NCBI RefSeq assembly: GCF_002775205.1
Contig: NC_036461.1
Coordinates: forward strand, 20,184,015-20,248,014
Direction: 5' to 3'
DNA from: Xiphophorus maculatus
Lineage: Eukaryota; Chordata; Actinopteri; Cyprinodontiformes; Poeciliidae
DNA: 64,000 nt
Shown: positions 46,295 to 61,500 of the stretch, in pieces
Layout: each line of letters opens with the position of its first letter
Position numbering within the stretch: position 1 is the first letter of the stretch
Notes under the pieces: generated by a model
Told to the model about the DNA's origin: nothing
The model's input: only the letters and a program-made list of their open reading frames with translations
Database searches by the model: none
Translations under genes and position numbers: made by a program

Positions 46295-49200
46295 TCATGT
46301 GGAGGTGTTGATCTTCCTGTTGACGGCCTGTAGGAGGAGCAGTGAGTACTCCTCAAGTAGAGCCGCCGTCTTCACCTCCCCCACCCCCCCCAGGCCCCCC
46401 TCCAGTGCCTGCATGCTGGGTGAGCCCAGAGGGAGAGAGTCCAGCTCCGCCCTCATGGCCTGGAAGGCCTCTGATAGGAGGAGAGACATCTGACACTGGC
46501 TGGGGGAGGAGTCATCTGATGAGGAGCCGCTTACCTGGAACAACAACAATCTACACGTTACCGTATTGAACACTGTAAAAACACAAAGCCTTAGCACGTA
46601 TTTATGGTCTAGTTTCTACTGCAAATATCTTAGTTCCCTTGAAATAAGACAAAGCAAAATTACAAGTAACTTTTCAGCAAGATGTAGAAGCTTGTTTTAA
46701 GTCAATAACTCTGTAAAATTGATTAAAGAAAACTACTAGTTCCACTGGCAGATTATTTCACTTATAATAAGATATTTTTTCATGTTATAAGTGAAAAAAG
46801 TTAATAGGTTCACCAACAGCAGTCTTCTGATTACAGACTTTAAAAAGCCTGACCTGCTGATTACAATTTTGGCCGATAGTGATTTGGTTTTTATCTGAAT
46901 GTCACTAAATGTAGCAAGAAAGTTGCTGAGTTGGCAGCAACAACCTGATGGGCCGGTCTGTCAGTCAAACCTGTCAGTGGCTGAGGACAGTGGCTGATAT
47001 TTTACTCCTCTGCTGATGTAGATAAGATCGGCTTCACATGTACGTATCGGCTGATCACCGATCTAAAATGAAGGATATTAGGGCTGATTTATTGATGCAA
47101 GCCCAGAAAAAAATCAGAAGAGCAGGTGACTTAAATCAGGAGATTTTCAGCTTGATCGACCCTGCTGATGACTTAAAGATACACAATGTAAAAAGCAAGA
47201 AAGGGTCACATTCACAACACTCTTCCTGATGCACAATATTATTGTTTTTAAAAGAAGACTTCAATTTAGCTATTTTCTGTAAACCGCCAAACTCTATTTT
47301 CTACACCATGTCAACAAACAGCTGTGATTCACTCTTGGGAATAGAAAGCAAAACTTTTAGTTCATAATAAGAAGGCTGAATGCCACATGGCAAAGTTGTT
47401 TTATCATTTTTCGAGAAGAAGTGTGAGCAATAAGACCTTTTTAAAATCAAACTGTGCTTGAGAGACTTTCAGCAGATAACAGGAAGGCTGCAGATGTGCT
47501 TTGGTAGAGGGAATTAAGATGACAAACTAATGTAACTTAACAATGAGCAGCAGCAGGATTAGCAGAGGAAAGCAGACAGTCTGAGCAACATATGATCATC
47601 ACCTTCCTGTACAGATGTGTTGCTCTCTTAAAGCATCTCTGCAGTTCACTGGTCAGAGCCTTGCATGTCTCCATGCTGACCGGCTGATCTGTAAGAGGAG
47701 CAGCAACAGGTTAGCCCACTTCCACCTTCACTGTATGGACAGACAGTAAACACACAGCACAGCAGCAACTACAGTCAGAGGAAAAAATCATGTCCAATTT
47801 TATTAATTTGTGGGAGAAAATGAGTTCAATGCGTCAGTTATAAACCCAGTGGAGAGCTACCACGTAGCAATGGAAACAGTTCATAACTTTATCCTGCGGA
47901 ACTTAAATGGTCTAATAAAGTCTACAATATTAACTGCGAACACCTTCAGTACATACATTTAGAAATCTTCTTTTTCGATGGTAGGGCAAATGCTGCAGTT
48001 ACTGGGTGTGCTTGATACTCCAGATATTAAGGTAAATGTCTGAGGTCTAAACAAGATATTTATGCCTAAGTATGTCAGAAAACACACAGGCTGTGATAGG
48101 GTGTCCTAATTTTTTCATGTGACTGCATGTTGTTCACAGAAATACACTCTCATACAAGTGGAGGGAGGCAGCAGAGAAGAAAGGAAAAAAGGGAAACAGC
48201 TAAAAGGCCAACAGGAGACACATCTCACCCGTTGCAGAGGGAGAGGAGGAGGGGCGGAGCCAGAAACATGACAGGATGAAGTGATGAAGAAAAAGAGGAT
48301 GAGAAGGAAGGCCAAACCTGGATCGTCTATGGCGTCTCCACTGGTACCTGCACGCGTCAGAGTGTCCTCCTGTCGGGGCAGACCCACAGGACAGACGGAC
48401 ACAAGGGGAGAAGGCTCTGAGGAGGTGGAGCCAGCAGGCTTGGACGAAGGAGAGAAGGAGTCCAGGGAGATTTTGTCCGGAAGTGGCCGGCTGCTGCCTG
48501 GGACGCGAGCCTGGAGGATCCGGGAAGAAGGGCTTGCTCGGTTACCATAGCTACCCGCTGACAGAGGCAATGAGGAAGAGGAAGAGGCGACAACAGGCGC
48601 AATGGCAGCATGTTGGGGCGTGGCCAGAGAGGCGTTGGCATGCACCACGGCAACGAGAGGCGGGTAGGATGCTGTCTCTTTGAGCTGAGATGCTGCTGAG
48701 CTGGACGCCACGGCAACATCCTCAGCAGGCTCAGAGATGTGGAGGTTGTCGCCAATGGAGACGGAGCGGGACATCTTAGCCATGGAGCTGGCAGTGGGGC
48801 TCATGTAGGAGCGAGGCGCCGATGATGTCAGAGAGGGAGAGGAAGACTTCCTCGGCGTTGCCGTGGCGCTCTCCTGCAGGGGCGAGCGGGGGGAGCTGGA
48901 GCTGACCTTTAGAGTCCACTGTGCTGTGGGTGGGGGCTTCCTAGGGGACGAGGGAAGAGTGGTGGGACGCTGAGGGGGGGCGTCCCTGGACAGACCAGAG
49001 CTTAGCTGGGAGTCCAGAGAGTCTCCTGATGAAACAAGAGAACAGAGGATCAGCTGTAGAGGCATGGATAAGGGTGGGCTGCTGCTGGTGGGGGTATGAG
49101 GGTTACCTGTGCTGATCAGCAGGCTGTGGACTGACTGGGCCTTCTTTAGCCCCGAGGTCAGGTGGGAGGCAACTGAAGGGACCACCAGGCCTTGCTTCCC

Positions 49201-52200
49201 TCTGGGTTCGACCGAGCTTTGGACCTTCTCCTTCTCTGATGGAGTCTTGGTGGAGGGATTAGTAAGGCTGGTGGTCCCTGCTCCGTCCCCCTGGAGCGGA
49301 CTCTGACTGTGTGCATGAGGAAGCTGTGATTGGTCCTGGTGAGTCTTTGAGGTCTCCTGCTGGACCGATGACTCCTGGCTGTCCTGTGTCCGGCTCTGGA
49401 TCCCGTCTACCAGGGGCCGGACTTCAGAGACCAGGGGCCTGGCCTTCACCTCTCCCACCCCTCCATGGGAGCTCCACATTGGGGGAGGAAAGTCAGTCCG
49501 ACTGAGGAGCACAGACAAGGTTCAGTATACAGCAATCCACCAGTGTTTTTGTGTGTGTGTTGCTGCGTTTCCGTCAACTATATAATTGCATAATTTGACA
49601 TTTCAAAAATGAATTCACTTAATGAAAACACACCAATTTCATTTAGTTTTTTTGAAAAAATGCTTTGCCACTTGGATGAGGAGGATATTGCAAAAATTGC
49701 AATAGAAACACTTTTTTGCATCACACGGGTCACATGATCAACAACCCGATGTTGCCACTGGCACAAACCATTCAGAAGATCACAACACAAAGTAGTTGAA
49801 GGATGATGGTGCAGTGTGTTTTTTAACACGGTGCGCCACAGCCAAAGCTCCCATAGCTTTAGCACAATGCTCAGTGGGAGCGCAGCAAATTTCACGGTCA
49901 GACAGCGGGGAAGTGGGAGAGTTGTCCCGTCAAACCGTCAATCCCCGAAACCACACACACAAAAAAAAACTTGTGAAAGTTTGTTCTTCAGTAGTTCAGT
50001 AGACTAGGTTTGATTGCAGACCAAAATTGCAACATTTGTTACATCTTTAACTGGTGTGGTTCACTTTCACTGCACTGTCAAATGAACCAAAACCTTTGTA
50101 AAACCCGTTCCCCCTCTTGTCTGTGGAGGCGCTGAACCAAGAACCATGGAATGTAACAACAAAAAAGCTTTCTCCTCAAGATGGAAACAATAATGGAGTG
50201 GCATCAGATTTTAGCTATTGGAATGATTACTTTTTTGTCTTTGACAAAAGACCATGAGCCATTTATCCCACTTGCACTGGACTAATGAGCTTGTTTTGGT
50301 TATATTTACCCAGAATGTTTTGTGCTGTAGTCCACTTTCTGCTTTTGGAGCAGTCTCTGATCCGCTGGGATTCACATTTGCATTCAAACCACACTAGAGT
50401 TCACTTCAACCAAACAGAGGCCAAAGTTTGTAGATGGATTAGAGTTTGATTACGCCTTCACACACCCCAAACGAAATAGACTTTCTATGCAAAAGGACTG
50501 AAGTTCCATTAAAGTGGACTAAAAAGGGATGGTGTGAATGAACTCTAAATGAATCTAAAAGCCAGGAATCCTTTTCCTTCTACTTCACAATTAATAAAGT
50601 TTCTATCTGTCCAGCAATCTGTCTGACTGTCTGTCTTATGAAGTTGGTGGTTAGACAGTTTAAGCAGCGTGAATACTTTCAGAGGGCTCTGTAAGTCTCG
50701 TGTGATGATGATCGGAGATGTTTTACCTTCCACAGAAGTTCTGGGAGAGGAACCTTGAGGAGATGCTGAGACTCTCACTGGAGCTGTGACACGTCCTGTT
50801 TGGATCACCTGGTAACAGAAACATTTCACAGGACTTACTGAGACCCAGAAGTCACGATTGTTGTACAACTGTTGAAAGGAACATCTTAATTCATCATTGA
50901 TTCCAGCACCATAAGCACTGTGGGGAACAGCAGGATGAAGGTCAACAATGTGTGAAAGGAAACAATGGGAAAACAAGAGGTTTCATGTGGAGGACATGGA
51001 ACGCTGTGTTCAACAGTTTCTAACATCATATTATCTGTTTCCATTACAAATATGTGCAAAACTTTGTTGACATTCTGCTAATGTTGAAAAAATACAATTT
51101 CGCACTTGCAGTGTTTCCATTAAATAACAATTAAAAGAATGAAAATCACACGTGAATAAATTTGTTTACATAGTAAGTCATTACAAAACATGCAGCACCA
51201 TGATACTCCCACTACCTCCTGTCGCCTTCTTTGTTATTTGTGCCAGTAGTAACATCTGGTTGTTGATCACGTGACCCGTGTGATGCAAAAAAAAGTGTTT
51301 CCATTGCAATTTTTTAAAATCTATTTTGATATGGCTGAAAAACCAACTCATCCTATCCCAAAAACCTTGTATATACGTTTTCTTTTTCGAGATAGGTGTG
51401 TTTCCATTAAGTACATTTATTTTAATAATTCCAGTATTTACAAATTTAAGGTCAATGGAAACACATCTAGAGATCAGCCCTGGTTCTAGAGTGTCATACT
51501 GTACCTGAAGCAGACAGCTCAGCCAGTGTAACAAAGTGCTCCTTCAGGAAAGCCTCCTGGTCTGGAGTCTGAGGGACTGCCTGAGGCATCCCGTCTTCTG
51601 GGCTCTCTTGTCTTTCCTCGTCCTCGTCCTCCTCCATCTCCAGCTCTGAGGAGTTCCCATCCACACTGAGAGGTTCTGTACGCTCCGTATCTGGTGAGAT
51701 AAAAGGAAGGAAACAGAATCACAAAGGGATGACAAATTATCTCAGCCAGATATCACCGTATGACGCCTTTCCATACCGTCTGCAGCTGGTCTCTCCGGAC
51801 TGGACAAGGCGGAGCTGAATCTGAGGGAGCAGCCGCTGTCTGGACTGGGTTTGTCCTCCCGGCCATGTGGAGCAGAGGGACACGCCTCCTTCACCTGGAA
51901 GTCACTGACAGGTTGTATGGAGGTGTTTAGAAGCTGATCTGTACTCAGAGTGGAAAAGTAACTGTGCTGGACTTTAGGAAATGCTGTGAATCATTCTGTT
52001 GATGATGAAGAGTGACCGCCAACTCCTTCAAACTTAAAGCTGGTGACAAACAATTATTCAACAAAAATCTTTGTTTGTCAGCTATCATTTTAAAACTATT
52101 CATGAAACTTCCAAAAGGCTATCCAAGGACAACCAATCATGGAATCTAGCTCGAAAATGATGATTACATATGTGGCACGTGTTTTTCAGCTCTATTTCTA

Positions 52201-55200
52201 ATACCATATTTTCCAGACTATATGTCACTTTGGAGGATTACTTGCATTAGTCAAAACATATGAAATGAAGAGGAAAAAAACATATACAAGTCTGATGGGA
52301 GTTTTTGAAGCACAGATGTCCGTGCTTTAAGTGTGGATGGTCAGTTACAGCTGTACTATGCTGGTGAAGTGCGCAGCAGAGCGTAGCGGAGACGCATGCA
52401 GTAAATCTGGAGCAATATAAAGGTGCTTGTGTTGCATGAAGACGTTGTTGGCTATTTTAGAATATGTTACTGTCCACCAGATACTGGTTCAAAAATAAAA
52501 ATGTTTAAGAGTGTGAATACTGTATAAACCATGAAGTGTGTTACCTTCCCACCAGGCTTATTCTATCCTCCCATTTGTCAGGGAAGAGAACTGGATCCTC
52601 TCTGTCGAGGCTTTGAAGGGACAGCAGAAAGTAGTCTGGCCTCTGATTGATCTTCATTTCATCATCTTCCTAAATAGACAGAAACACAAAACATCACCGA
52701 TAAAATACATAGACTCATTATTGTCTCACATTTCACTGCTAGCTTTTATTTTACAGAATGTATAGTGGAAAACACCAAAGTAAAGTCATTAGTGACTTAG
52801 AACAACTAGTCCTTTCAGCAGGTGGTGATCTGGGACACCAGATTGAATTTGGAGTCTGAATGTGGATTTTGTGTCAATCCCACTGTCAGACCATCTAACA
52901 ACATAAAAATGTTCTATTCAAGGATGACAACCTGAACTGGCTTTGGACTTCCTGTATGTCACATACTATAGAAGTTAAGCTAGACACAGTGCTGGTATTA
53001 AGTTGTACTCTTCATTCTTTAATTGTGCAGTTAGACTGTGGTGAAAAATCCTGGATGATAAAGATTAGTCCCTAAGAGTGGAGACATGGGATGGCTGCTG
53101 GCTGCAGAATCATATTCTCATATCTCTCTGGATTGAGAATGCCTCAAAGTTAACAAGTCTTGTTTGTTTTCAGTGAGGGACATGCTGTCCCACATCATCA
53201 CACTGCCTCCACCAAACGCTGTTAGATTTTGGCTGTTTTTTTATGACTAAAACCAACATCCTCAAGGTAAAGCATTACTGGATTCGGCTAAAATCAAGAG
53301 CTTCTCACCCTCACAGAGGGGACTAGAAGACTAACTGTACTCTGCAGCTCATCACTGTTCCGATGAATCATCGGCTCCACATCCTGCCTCCTGATCGAGT
53401 CGTCGGCGTAGGCCCAGGCCCTCTCCTGATTGGACAGGATCAAGTGTAAAAATGTAACAATTGAGTCACATTGTAGGGACTTTCTTTGCAACCCAAAGCC
53501 CTCAGCCATGTGGTGTGTGCCTTACTTCCTCCTGCTCCTCCTGACCTTCCAGGCAGTATGAGTCCAGCAGCCTCAGGTCTAACATGGATTTCACCATCAG
53601 GGCACCGTCGGCACCCGCTGTCCTCCTTGACCAGCGGCGGCGAGGGAGCGGAGCATCGGACGTCTCCTGATGAATCAGAGCACGTGGTGTTTACAGAGTT
53701 TCTAGTCTGCTGTAAGTTGTTGTCATTACAGGCGAAGATGTGATAAAAAAAATCAGCTGGAAAAATGTGCCAATTTTCAGCAGTTCTGACCGGCAACCGA
53801 CTCAAAAATATGATTGTTACATTCTGCAGATTTTTCATTTAACCACCCAAGCCTTTTCTATGCAATATTAGAAATATGTTAAGCTATACAAATAAACAAT
53901 TCCATTACTTTGCCTGACCAGTTTAAAATATCCACTGAGTCATCATTTTGTTCATGTTTAACGACAGACACTCTCTCACAACAGTTTATTGTGGTGGTAC
54001 CTCTGATCCTAACAAATACTTAATGACTGCTCACAGCAGGAAGGCTGGCAAATTATCTTGAAAGCAGCGGCTCTTAAAAGGAAATGTATTGAAATGAAAG
54101 ATCAGAATGAAACCAGAGATGGGAACTTACTGGTCATGTTTAGATGATTTGTTTGATCAGTTTTAGTTGTGTTTAGGCATTTTCTGCATAAAATGGTACC
54201 AGTTTCTCTGTATATTTGACGTAACTAAACATGGGATATTAGACAACAAAAAAAAATCACTTACATTCGTGATCTCTCTGCTGTGCATCTCATCAGATAC
54301 TTCTAAAAGAGAAAAACACATGAATACAAAAAGATGAGATTACTTGACTACTTTAAGGTTAAAGGTTGTGTTGATAACAAGTCTAACATGAAGATAACGG
54401 CAGTGTCTGACCTGCAGCCTCCTCCGGGCCGTCTGTGGTGATCCCTCCCTCCTCCTCCTCTGTGTCGCTATCAGACGACAGGTTGACCACACAAGGACTG
54501 GGCGTGGCCCCGCTGCTCAGACAGACAACACGCAACAACACGTCAGCACACCGCAACATGTTCAACACGTGCAAATCAAATCTTAATTGTATCGACGACT
54601 TTCTTTAAATAAAGTTTCTGTTGAAGGCAAAACCTGTCTTACCTGGGCTTTGCAGCCTTCTGCTCAGATGCACTGAGGGAGTTAGGAACAGTGCTGGGAG
54701 GTCGAAGGTCAGCGAGCCGCTGCCTCATCCTGATGGTCAACTCTGGGTTTAGGCGCCACACGAAGATACAGCTGCATCAACAAACACAAATGGATCAGTG
54801 CAGGTGTTGATGGCGAACGTAAAGGACCAGACACCTCGGCGAGCTCTAGATTTCATTTATGGGCCTCAGGGGAATAAATAGATACATACGCCATACTTTT
54901 AAGATTTTTATATGTGGGAAAAGTTTTGAACACTCTGTGACATTTTTCTTTCCTCTTCAGAGTTCTGCACTAGTTTGCGTTGATCTGTCCTAAAATTGTT
55001 ACATTGACGTTTGTGGTTAAGTGACAAAATATGAAAAAAGTTCAGAAAGAGTTCATAGTAAATATTTTAATATAAAATATTTTCATAGTAATAAATATGA
55101 GAGGTACCTGTCTCCTGATACAGTGATCAGGTGTCTGCAGTCACTGCTGAACTTCAGCCCCGTTACAATCTCTGAAACACAAGCAGGAACCAGACTCACC

Positions 55201-55549
55201 ATAATAAACGGCTCTGAATTCAGGCATGTATTAAAAAAGGTAACATAGAAACAACATGATTCCACTGACCTGAGTGACCAAACATGGTGGCCACACATTC
55301 TCCAGAAAAGAAGTCAAAGATGGAGACATTCTTGTCTGAACAGGAAGTAGCAATGTAGAGTCCTGATGGGTCAATCTGTACCTGAAGAAGAAGAAGAAGA
55401 AGGGAATGACCGAGTATTCCTTTAAAACATCACCATGGCAACCAGCAGCTGATTACCTTAATAACAGTCCCATCTTCGCCCTGAGAACCTTTATACACCT
55501 TCTTTTGTTTGGCGTTTCCGATATTAAAAATTCTGCAGAAAAAAATCAT

Positions 55550-55581
<32 letters not shown>

Positions 55582-58500
55582 GCTCACATACCTGCATACC
55601 TGCCCTGAACACACAGAGACGAGTACAGTATATTTTTGTAAACCATTAAGAACAAATGTGTTTTCTCAAGCCAGGTTGCAGCGCTGGCTTGCATACCTAC
55701 TGCACCAGAAAATGGTGCAGTAGGTATGCCAGACCAATCGGTGGCGCTGTAACACAGTCAAAGAAAACACTGAATGGCAGTGTTGGCAGATTGAGAAGGT
55801 TTTACCACAACAAGGCTTCTTTTTTGAACATGAGCTGGAAAAAATGGGTTTGGGCTTATGGATGGAATTTAGGCTTTTTTTCACAACATATGATGGGTTT
55901 TTAGAAAGTAAAATTATGTGTTAATGCACTAATTTTATGCATTTATTTTGAAATATCTAGAATCTGTTGAACTATGGCAACTATTAGTAGCCACTGGTTA
56001 ATCAAGAGTCACTATGTAGTGCTATTGTACAACTGAAATCCCAGTGCAACTTCAATAAAACAAAAACAAAGTTACCTTTTCCTTCCCTTTTTCAAATGAC
56101 TGTGTGCAACAAACAAACTAAAAAATGTTTCTTATCTGAAGGTTTTTCCTCATCATGTCTGCCCTGTGAAGACTGAAACATCAACATGTACGTCACAGTT
56201 TTAGGCCCCGAGGTCTAAACATAGCAGCGTAGGGATCTACCTGATTTTGCGGTCCTGACAGCCCACTGCTGCGTACTTCCTGGTTGGTTCCACGTCCATG
56301 TCGTACAGAGTGGTCTTCCTAACAACGTGATGCGTCCGGGTGAACTCCAAACCCTCTCCCATCTGAGAAAGAAGGAAAGGGAAAACCATGTGATTATCAC
56401 TGATCTGGCAGTAAATAAAAGAGGTGAACTCTTTTATTTTAGAATATTAACAGTTTTCCTTTTCTGGTTTTTATTTTCCAACATCATCCCATGATTCTTT
56501 TCTGGTAAGTAATGCGGCTCCTACCTGCTGAGCTGTTCGAAAGTAGACACTCTTATCAGCTCCACAGCTGATCATCCACACCTTCCCCTCATTGGCTGGT
56601 GAGATGATGAAGAAGAGAAGTTAAAATCCACAGCAGGGATCACAGGCAGACAGGCCAGGGTCAGATTCTAATGGTATGATCCGCTTTAGAACAAATTCTA
56701 GAGCTTCCATCCTTCCCTTTTATAATTAAATAATTTATCTCAGATCTTTCTATAGGAAAGATAGGAAAGAAGGGAAGAAATAAAGGAATAGACCAATTAA
56801 GAAATAAAAAAGAAAGAAAGGGATGAAGAAATAAAGAAGGAAAGAAACAGAGAAAAAAAAGACAGGAACAAGGAAACTAAGAAAAAAAGAACTTTTATCT
56901 TTTTTTCCCATAATTATCCAGATCTGGAAAACAACAAATTCAAGGCTTTTCTAAGCTTTATAGGGACCCTGTTATGGTGAAGAATATGACTCGTTTTCTA
57001 TTCTACTCTTTTTTTTTAAAGTTACACATGTAGAACCAGCTGATTTTAGATTAACGACTACCGGCTGTGAAGCGAGCTGCAACTAAAGGTTCATTTTTTG
57101 TTCCTTAACATCTGAAAATCTTTCCATCCTGGTGAACTGCTCTATGTTCTGCGCAAGAAAGGCAAAGCAGCCTTCTGTAAGCCAGCTGAATGGCAGTGCG
57201 CAGCAGAACATGCCTAACCAGAGTTTCCAGCAACTGACCAGCAAATCTGACGGCAGTTATGGAGGACGAGTGTTCATCCAGAGTCTGTACCAGGCTGTAC
57301 TCTCTGGCTGCATCCAGGACGTGGATCAGACGGTCCCGACTGGCAGTGGCTAACAGCTGGAGCCCTGATACACACATAAACATACACATAAACACCCACA
57401 CCCACACCCACACACACCACCCACGCCCACCCACACACACAGGACGACAGATGCAATCAAACACATACAATTTTATGACATAAATATGATTCCTTTTTTA
57501 TGTGTATGTCAAGAAACGTCTCTTATTCCTGATTTCACATTTTTCTGTAGGAATGATTTTAGTACCAGATTTTAGCAGAACTTAGTGTTGAGATTCTTTG
57601 ATGTTAATTCGAGGTTATCAAATTTCACGTCTGCTGTTGTTTTATTGAGTTCACATTTCTGATTCTTTGGATCGTTAATTTCAATATTTGCATTTTCTAC
57701 AGTAATCATTATCCTGCGTTCAAATATTGAAAAGCTGCCATACTGAGTAGCTGCATCAGGTTTGTGCATCTGCTAATGCAGCAACAATGGAGCAAAGCTG
57801 CAACTCTGACTGCATGAATGTGCTTCACAGTCTTTATGTTCAAGGAGCTCCAGGAGCTCAACATGATATTTGCAAATCAGCTTGAAAACCAATTAACATT
57901 TTGCTTCCACTTCAAAATGAAGCACTACTTTGTGTTGATGTGTCATATAAATCAAATCAAACACACCCTGGAGTTGGCTGTATGTGACTAAATGTTGAAA
58001 AGATTTCATCGCAGTGTGTGACTTCTGACTCTCACCAGTGTCTGGTTTAGAGAACTCCAGGCAGAGAATCTCTGAGTCGTGAGCTTGAACATTCAAGATC
58101 TCCTCCATGCTTTCCAGATCATGGATCCTAGGAAACACACACATGTCCAGACACACACATACATCAATACAGACATATACAAAGCCATAACAGCTTGGGA
58201 AATCTTTTACTATGTGCTTACCTCAGGACTCCAATGCGATCTCCAGAGGCCAGGTGTTTTCCATTCGGACTGACTCTCAGAGTCCTAATGCCCACTCGGT
58301 TCTGGTCCATCTGCTGTCCCTCCGTCACAGATGACCCCCCCTTCTCTGAGTTGGCACCGGCTATCGTGATGCTGTCCATGTCCAGGAGGCTGCTCATATT
58401 GTTGTCCACATAAAGGACCTTCTGCAGGTCCTGATGTGGGAAGACGACAGATGTTAAACTGTGGAGGACTGATTGTACGGGTGTGTGTGTGAGGGCATGT

Positions 58501-61500
58501 GTGTGTGTGTGTGTGCGTGTGTGCTGACGTACGTTGCTCAGGATGTTCCTGTGGAGGACATTGTGTCTGTTGGTGTTCCACAGTCGGATGGTGTTGTCAG
58601 AGGAGCAGGATAAGAAGGAGCCGGGGGGGAGCTGCGCCTCACCTGCTCCTCCTTCCTCTGTGCAAACCTGCAGGAGTCAGAGAGGCAGGATGGGTTACAC
58701 CCCACTGATCACATGAGGCTCCTCAAGGCTCTATTCTAGGACCATTTTTGTTCAATATCCACATGAATTCTCTAGCTCAACCTATGGAGCACTACAAAAT
58801 ATTCCAACATACATATGCTGATGACACACAACTTTATAGTCTTGTCACAACTAGAAATGCACTGATCCAATATTACCATCTGTATCGGTCCAGTTGTTGA
58901 AAAAAGTTCTAGATCGAATATCATGACAATGTTCCCAGCCTGCAAGGCCAGATCTATTCAATCTAATTCTAATTATTACACTGTGTTACAAAAAAATTTT
59001 TTTGGGAAGTTGTCTATGTTTTTTCAACTGAATTAGGACTATTTTGCACTGCTGGATCCAAAAATGACATCAATTTTTCTCAGTCAGGTCAGGTTTTTGT
59101 TCTAATTTGATTTAGAGAAATTTGATCTTGTGACTAAATTGATAACATTTCTGTGACATTATCAGTTCATTTCCGTTCATATTTCTTATCCAATAAAGGT
59201 TTTAGGAGAAAAAATGTTTTCTAACAGAGTGCATTAATTAAATGTTACAAACTTGGATTTCTATAAATTGAATAATTAACACTATTAAGAGTAAAACATC
59301 TTTGTTGTGTAAAATTCTCCGTCTCTTTTCTGTCCTGATGGAATCTCTCCTCCTGCTCATCACTCATTGATCCAGATGTCAGAACAAGTCCTGCATTTTG
59401 ATGCTCATGTTGCTCCATAGTTCAGAAAGTTTATCTAATTGAGCAAAACCAATAAAAGTTTTGGATTCAGCTCATCAAAATGACCCTAATAGTTTTAAAC
59501 AGTTGAAAAACCCCTGACATTTTTTTGGCTGTTGACCAGTGTTGTGTATTTTACATTATATTTAGAATTCATAATTGCTTTTTCTGAACCATTTGAAAGA
59601 AGGTTTGTTACAGTTTATTTTTACATGTTTGACTAAAGCAGTCAACCTATTGTTTTTGTTAGTTTCTTTATTATTTATTTGACATTGGCTGTTCCTAAAT
59701 GCATTGACTGAATTAAGTTGAACTACTTTTACATGTTTGGCCAAACTTGTGAAGCTGTTCATCTTCTCCTATAGAATTTATCAGCAGCTTACAATCTCAG
59801 TGCATTACCGCCATCAACCAGACTGAGGTGCAATCCACAAAATTTAACTCTTCTCTATCTTCTTTTAGGGCTTTTGGGTGGTTGGAAAAAAAACTTTAGG
59901 TGTACATTACAGTTCACACTCTATTTTATAATGGAGTGTGAACTGATACAAATGTAACTCTTTAGTCTAGCTTCCAAATGTTTGATTCATGTTCCCTTAG
60001 TCTATCTGTTGGCCTTCTCTCCCAGCTGTGCCTCGTTTGTATTCAACCACCTGCGTCTTGTCAGAAATCAAGCCCTCCAGTATTTCAGCTCCTCATTCGT
60101 TGCTGGACTCTTCAGTTGCTTCCTGTTCTTTTCCTGCTCACTCATTGTTTCAATTCCTTCATGCCATATTATAGGGTTATTACAAAGTACAAGTTCATTC
60201 CCAGAATCATGACTAAAAGTCACAAGGAAAAGACACATCTGTTTCCATCTTATTATTATGACTGATATTAGAGCAAGGTGAGGAAGAACAGAACACCGAC
60301 CTCGAGGCCCCACACGCAGGATGAGTGGTAGAGGGCCGAGTAGAGCTTCCCTGCCCTGCGGAGCTCCTGGACGTCCCACACATAAAGACTGTGATCATTG
60401 TAGACGCAGGACAGCCAGCGATTGGTAGGGTCGAAGGTCACAGCTACGGTGTCTGGGTAACGAGAGTCTTCTCTGGAGGAGAAGAGCTGACTGAGGGAGA
60501 GGAGGTTGAGAAGAACAGAAGTAAATAGGTTGATGTCCAGTGATCAACTGACCTCAGAATGACCTGTATGAATGAGACCTAAAGCAGACCATGAGTCTGA
60601 TTATAAAGCCGAACTACAGAAAAAAAACAACCTTTACATACTTTCTTCAGTTACAACTAATACTTTATGTCTATTATACTGAGTTTTATGTATTATTTGT
60701 TGTGTTGCCTTCATTGCTTTTGACAAACTGCAGATTTCTGGAACTTGTCATGTTTTAGCCCCAAGTTCAGATTGATTGATCAGAGCTCTGGGATGTTGTT
60801 GAAGATCATAACTGCTTTAAGCTTCTCCAGAACTTTCTCCCTGACCGGCTGCTGGTTCTTTGGTCTCCATGATGCTGATGTTCTCCAATGTTCTCTCACA
60901 AACCTCTGAGACTTTCCATTATTCAGTTACTAAAACCAGTTGACGATTATTTCAATAATTGATTAGTGATTCCAGCTTTAGGTGGGTTTACCTGGCTTCC
61001 ACTACAGAGGCGATGTCAGCGCCCAGGCAGTGGGGGCGCGGCAGAGAGCAGAGGAAGTGCAGGTTGACGGGACTGAAGACTCGCACTGTCCCATCAGAAC
61101 AACCGCAGAAGATAAACTCCTCGGTGACGGACAGACAGGTGGCCTGAGACGACTAGAGACACACAGACAGACAGACATGCTCAGAAACTCGGAGATGGAG
61201 ACTTGTTCCATGAAACAGCTTAGTTTACTACATGACCGCAGGGGAAAAAGGCCAACAACTCTAGAACAGTTGATATGAACCGGATGTAGCCGACGGGCTG
61301 AACCGAAGGAACTCAGTAATCAGAGCGGGTTTATTCATCAGTCGGCTTAGTTCAGTTGGAGAGCCAGTCATGAATGCATGCTTTGATATGAGCAATGAGG
61401 GTGAGAGGAAGAAAGTGGGTCTTTTGATATCTTCCGCCCAGTTAGTCTTCGGAGACAAACAATGAACTTTCTTGTGTTGATCTGGGCAGTTTGGCTGGGC

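Noticed and set aside
51777..51904. Acceptor at CTTCCAG (giving an exon starting GTGAAGG) for the mapkbp1 exon 51904-51777
   Set aside because: It creates an in-frame stop straight after the junction. The upstream acceptor CTGTCAG keeps the frame and adds D-F-Q-V, matching the family.
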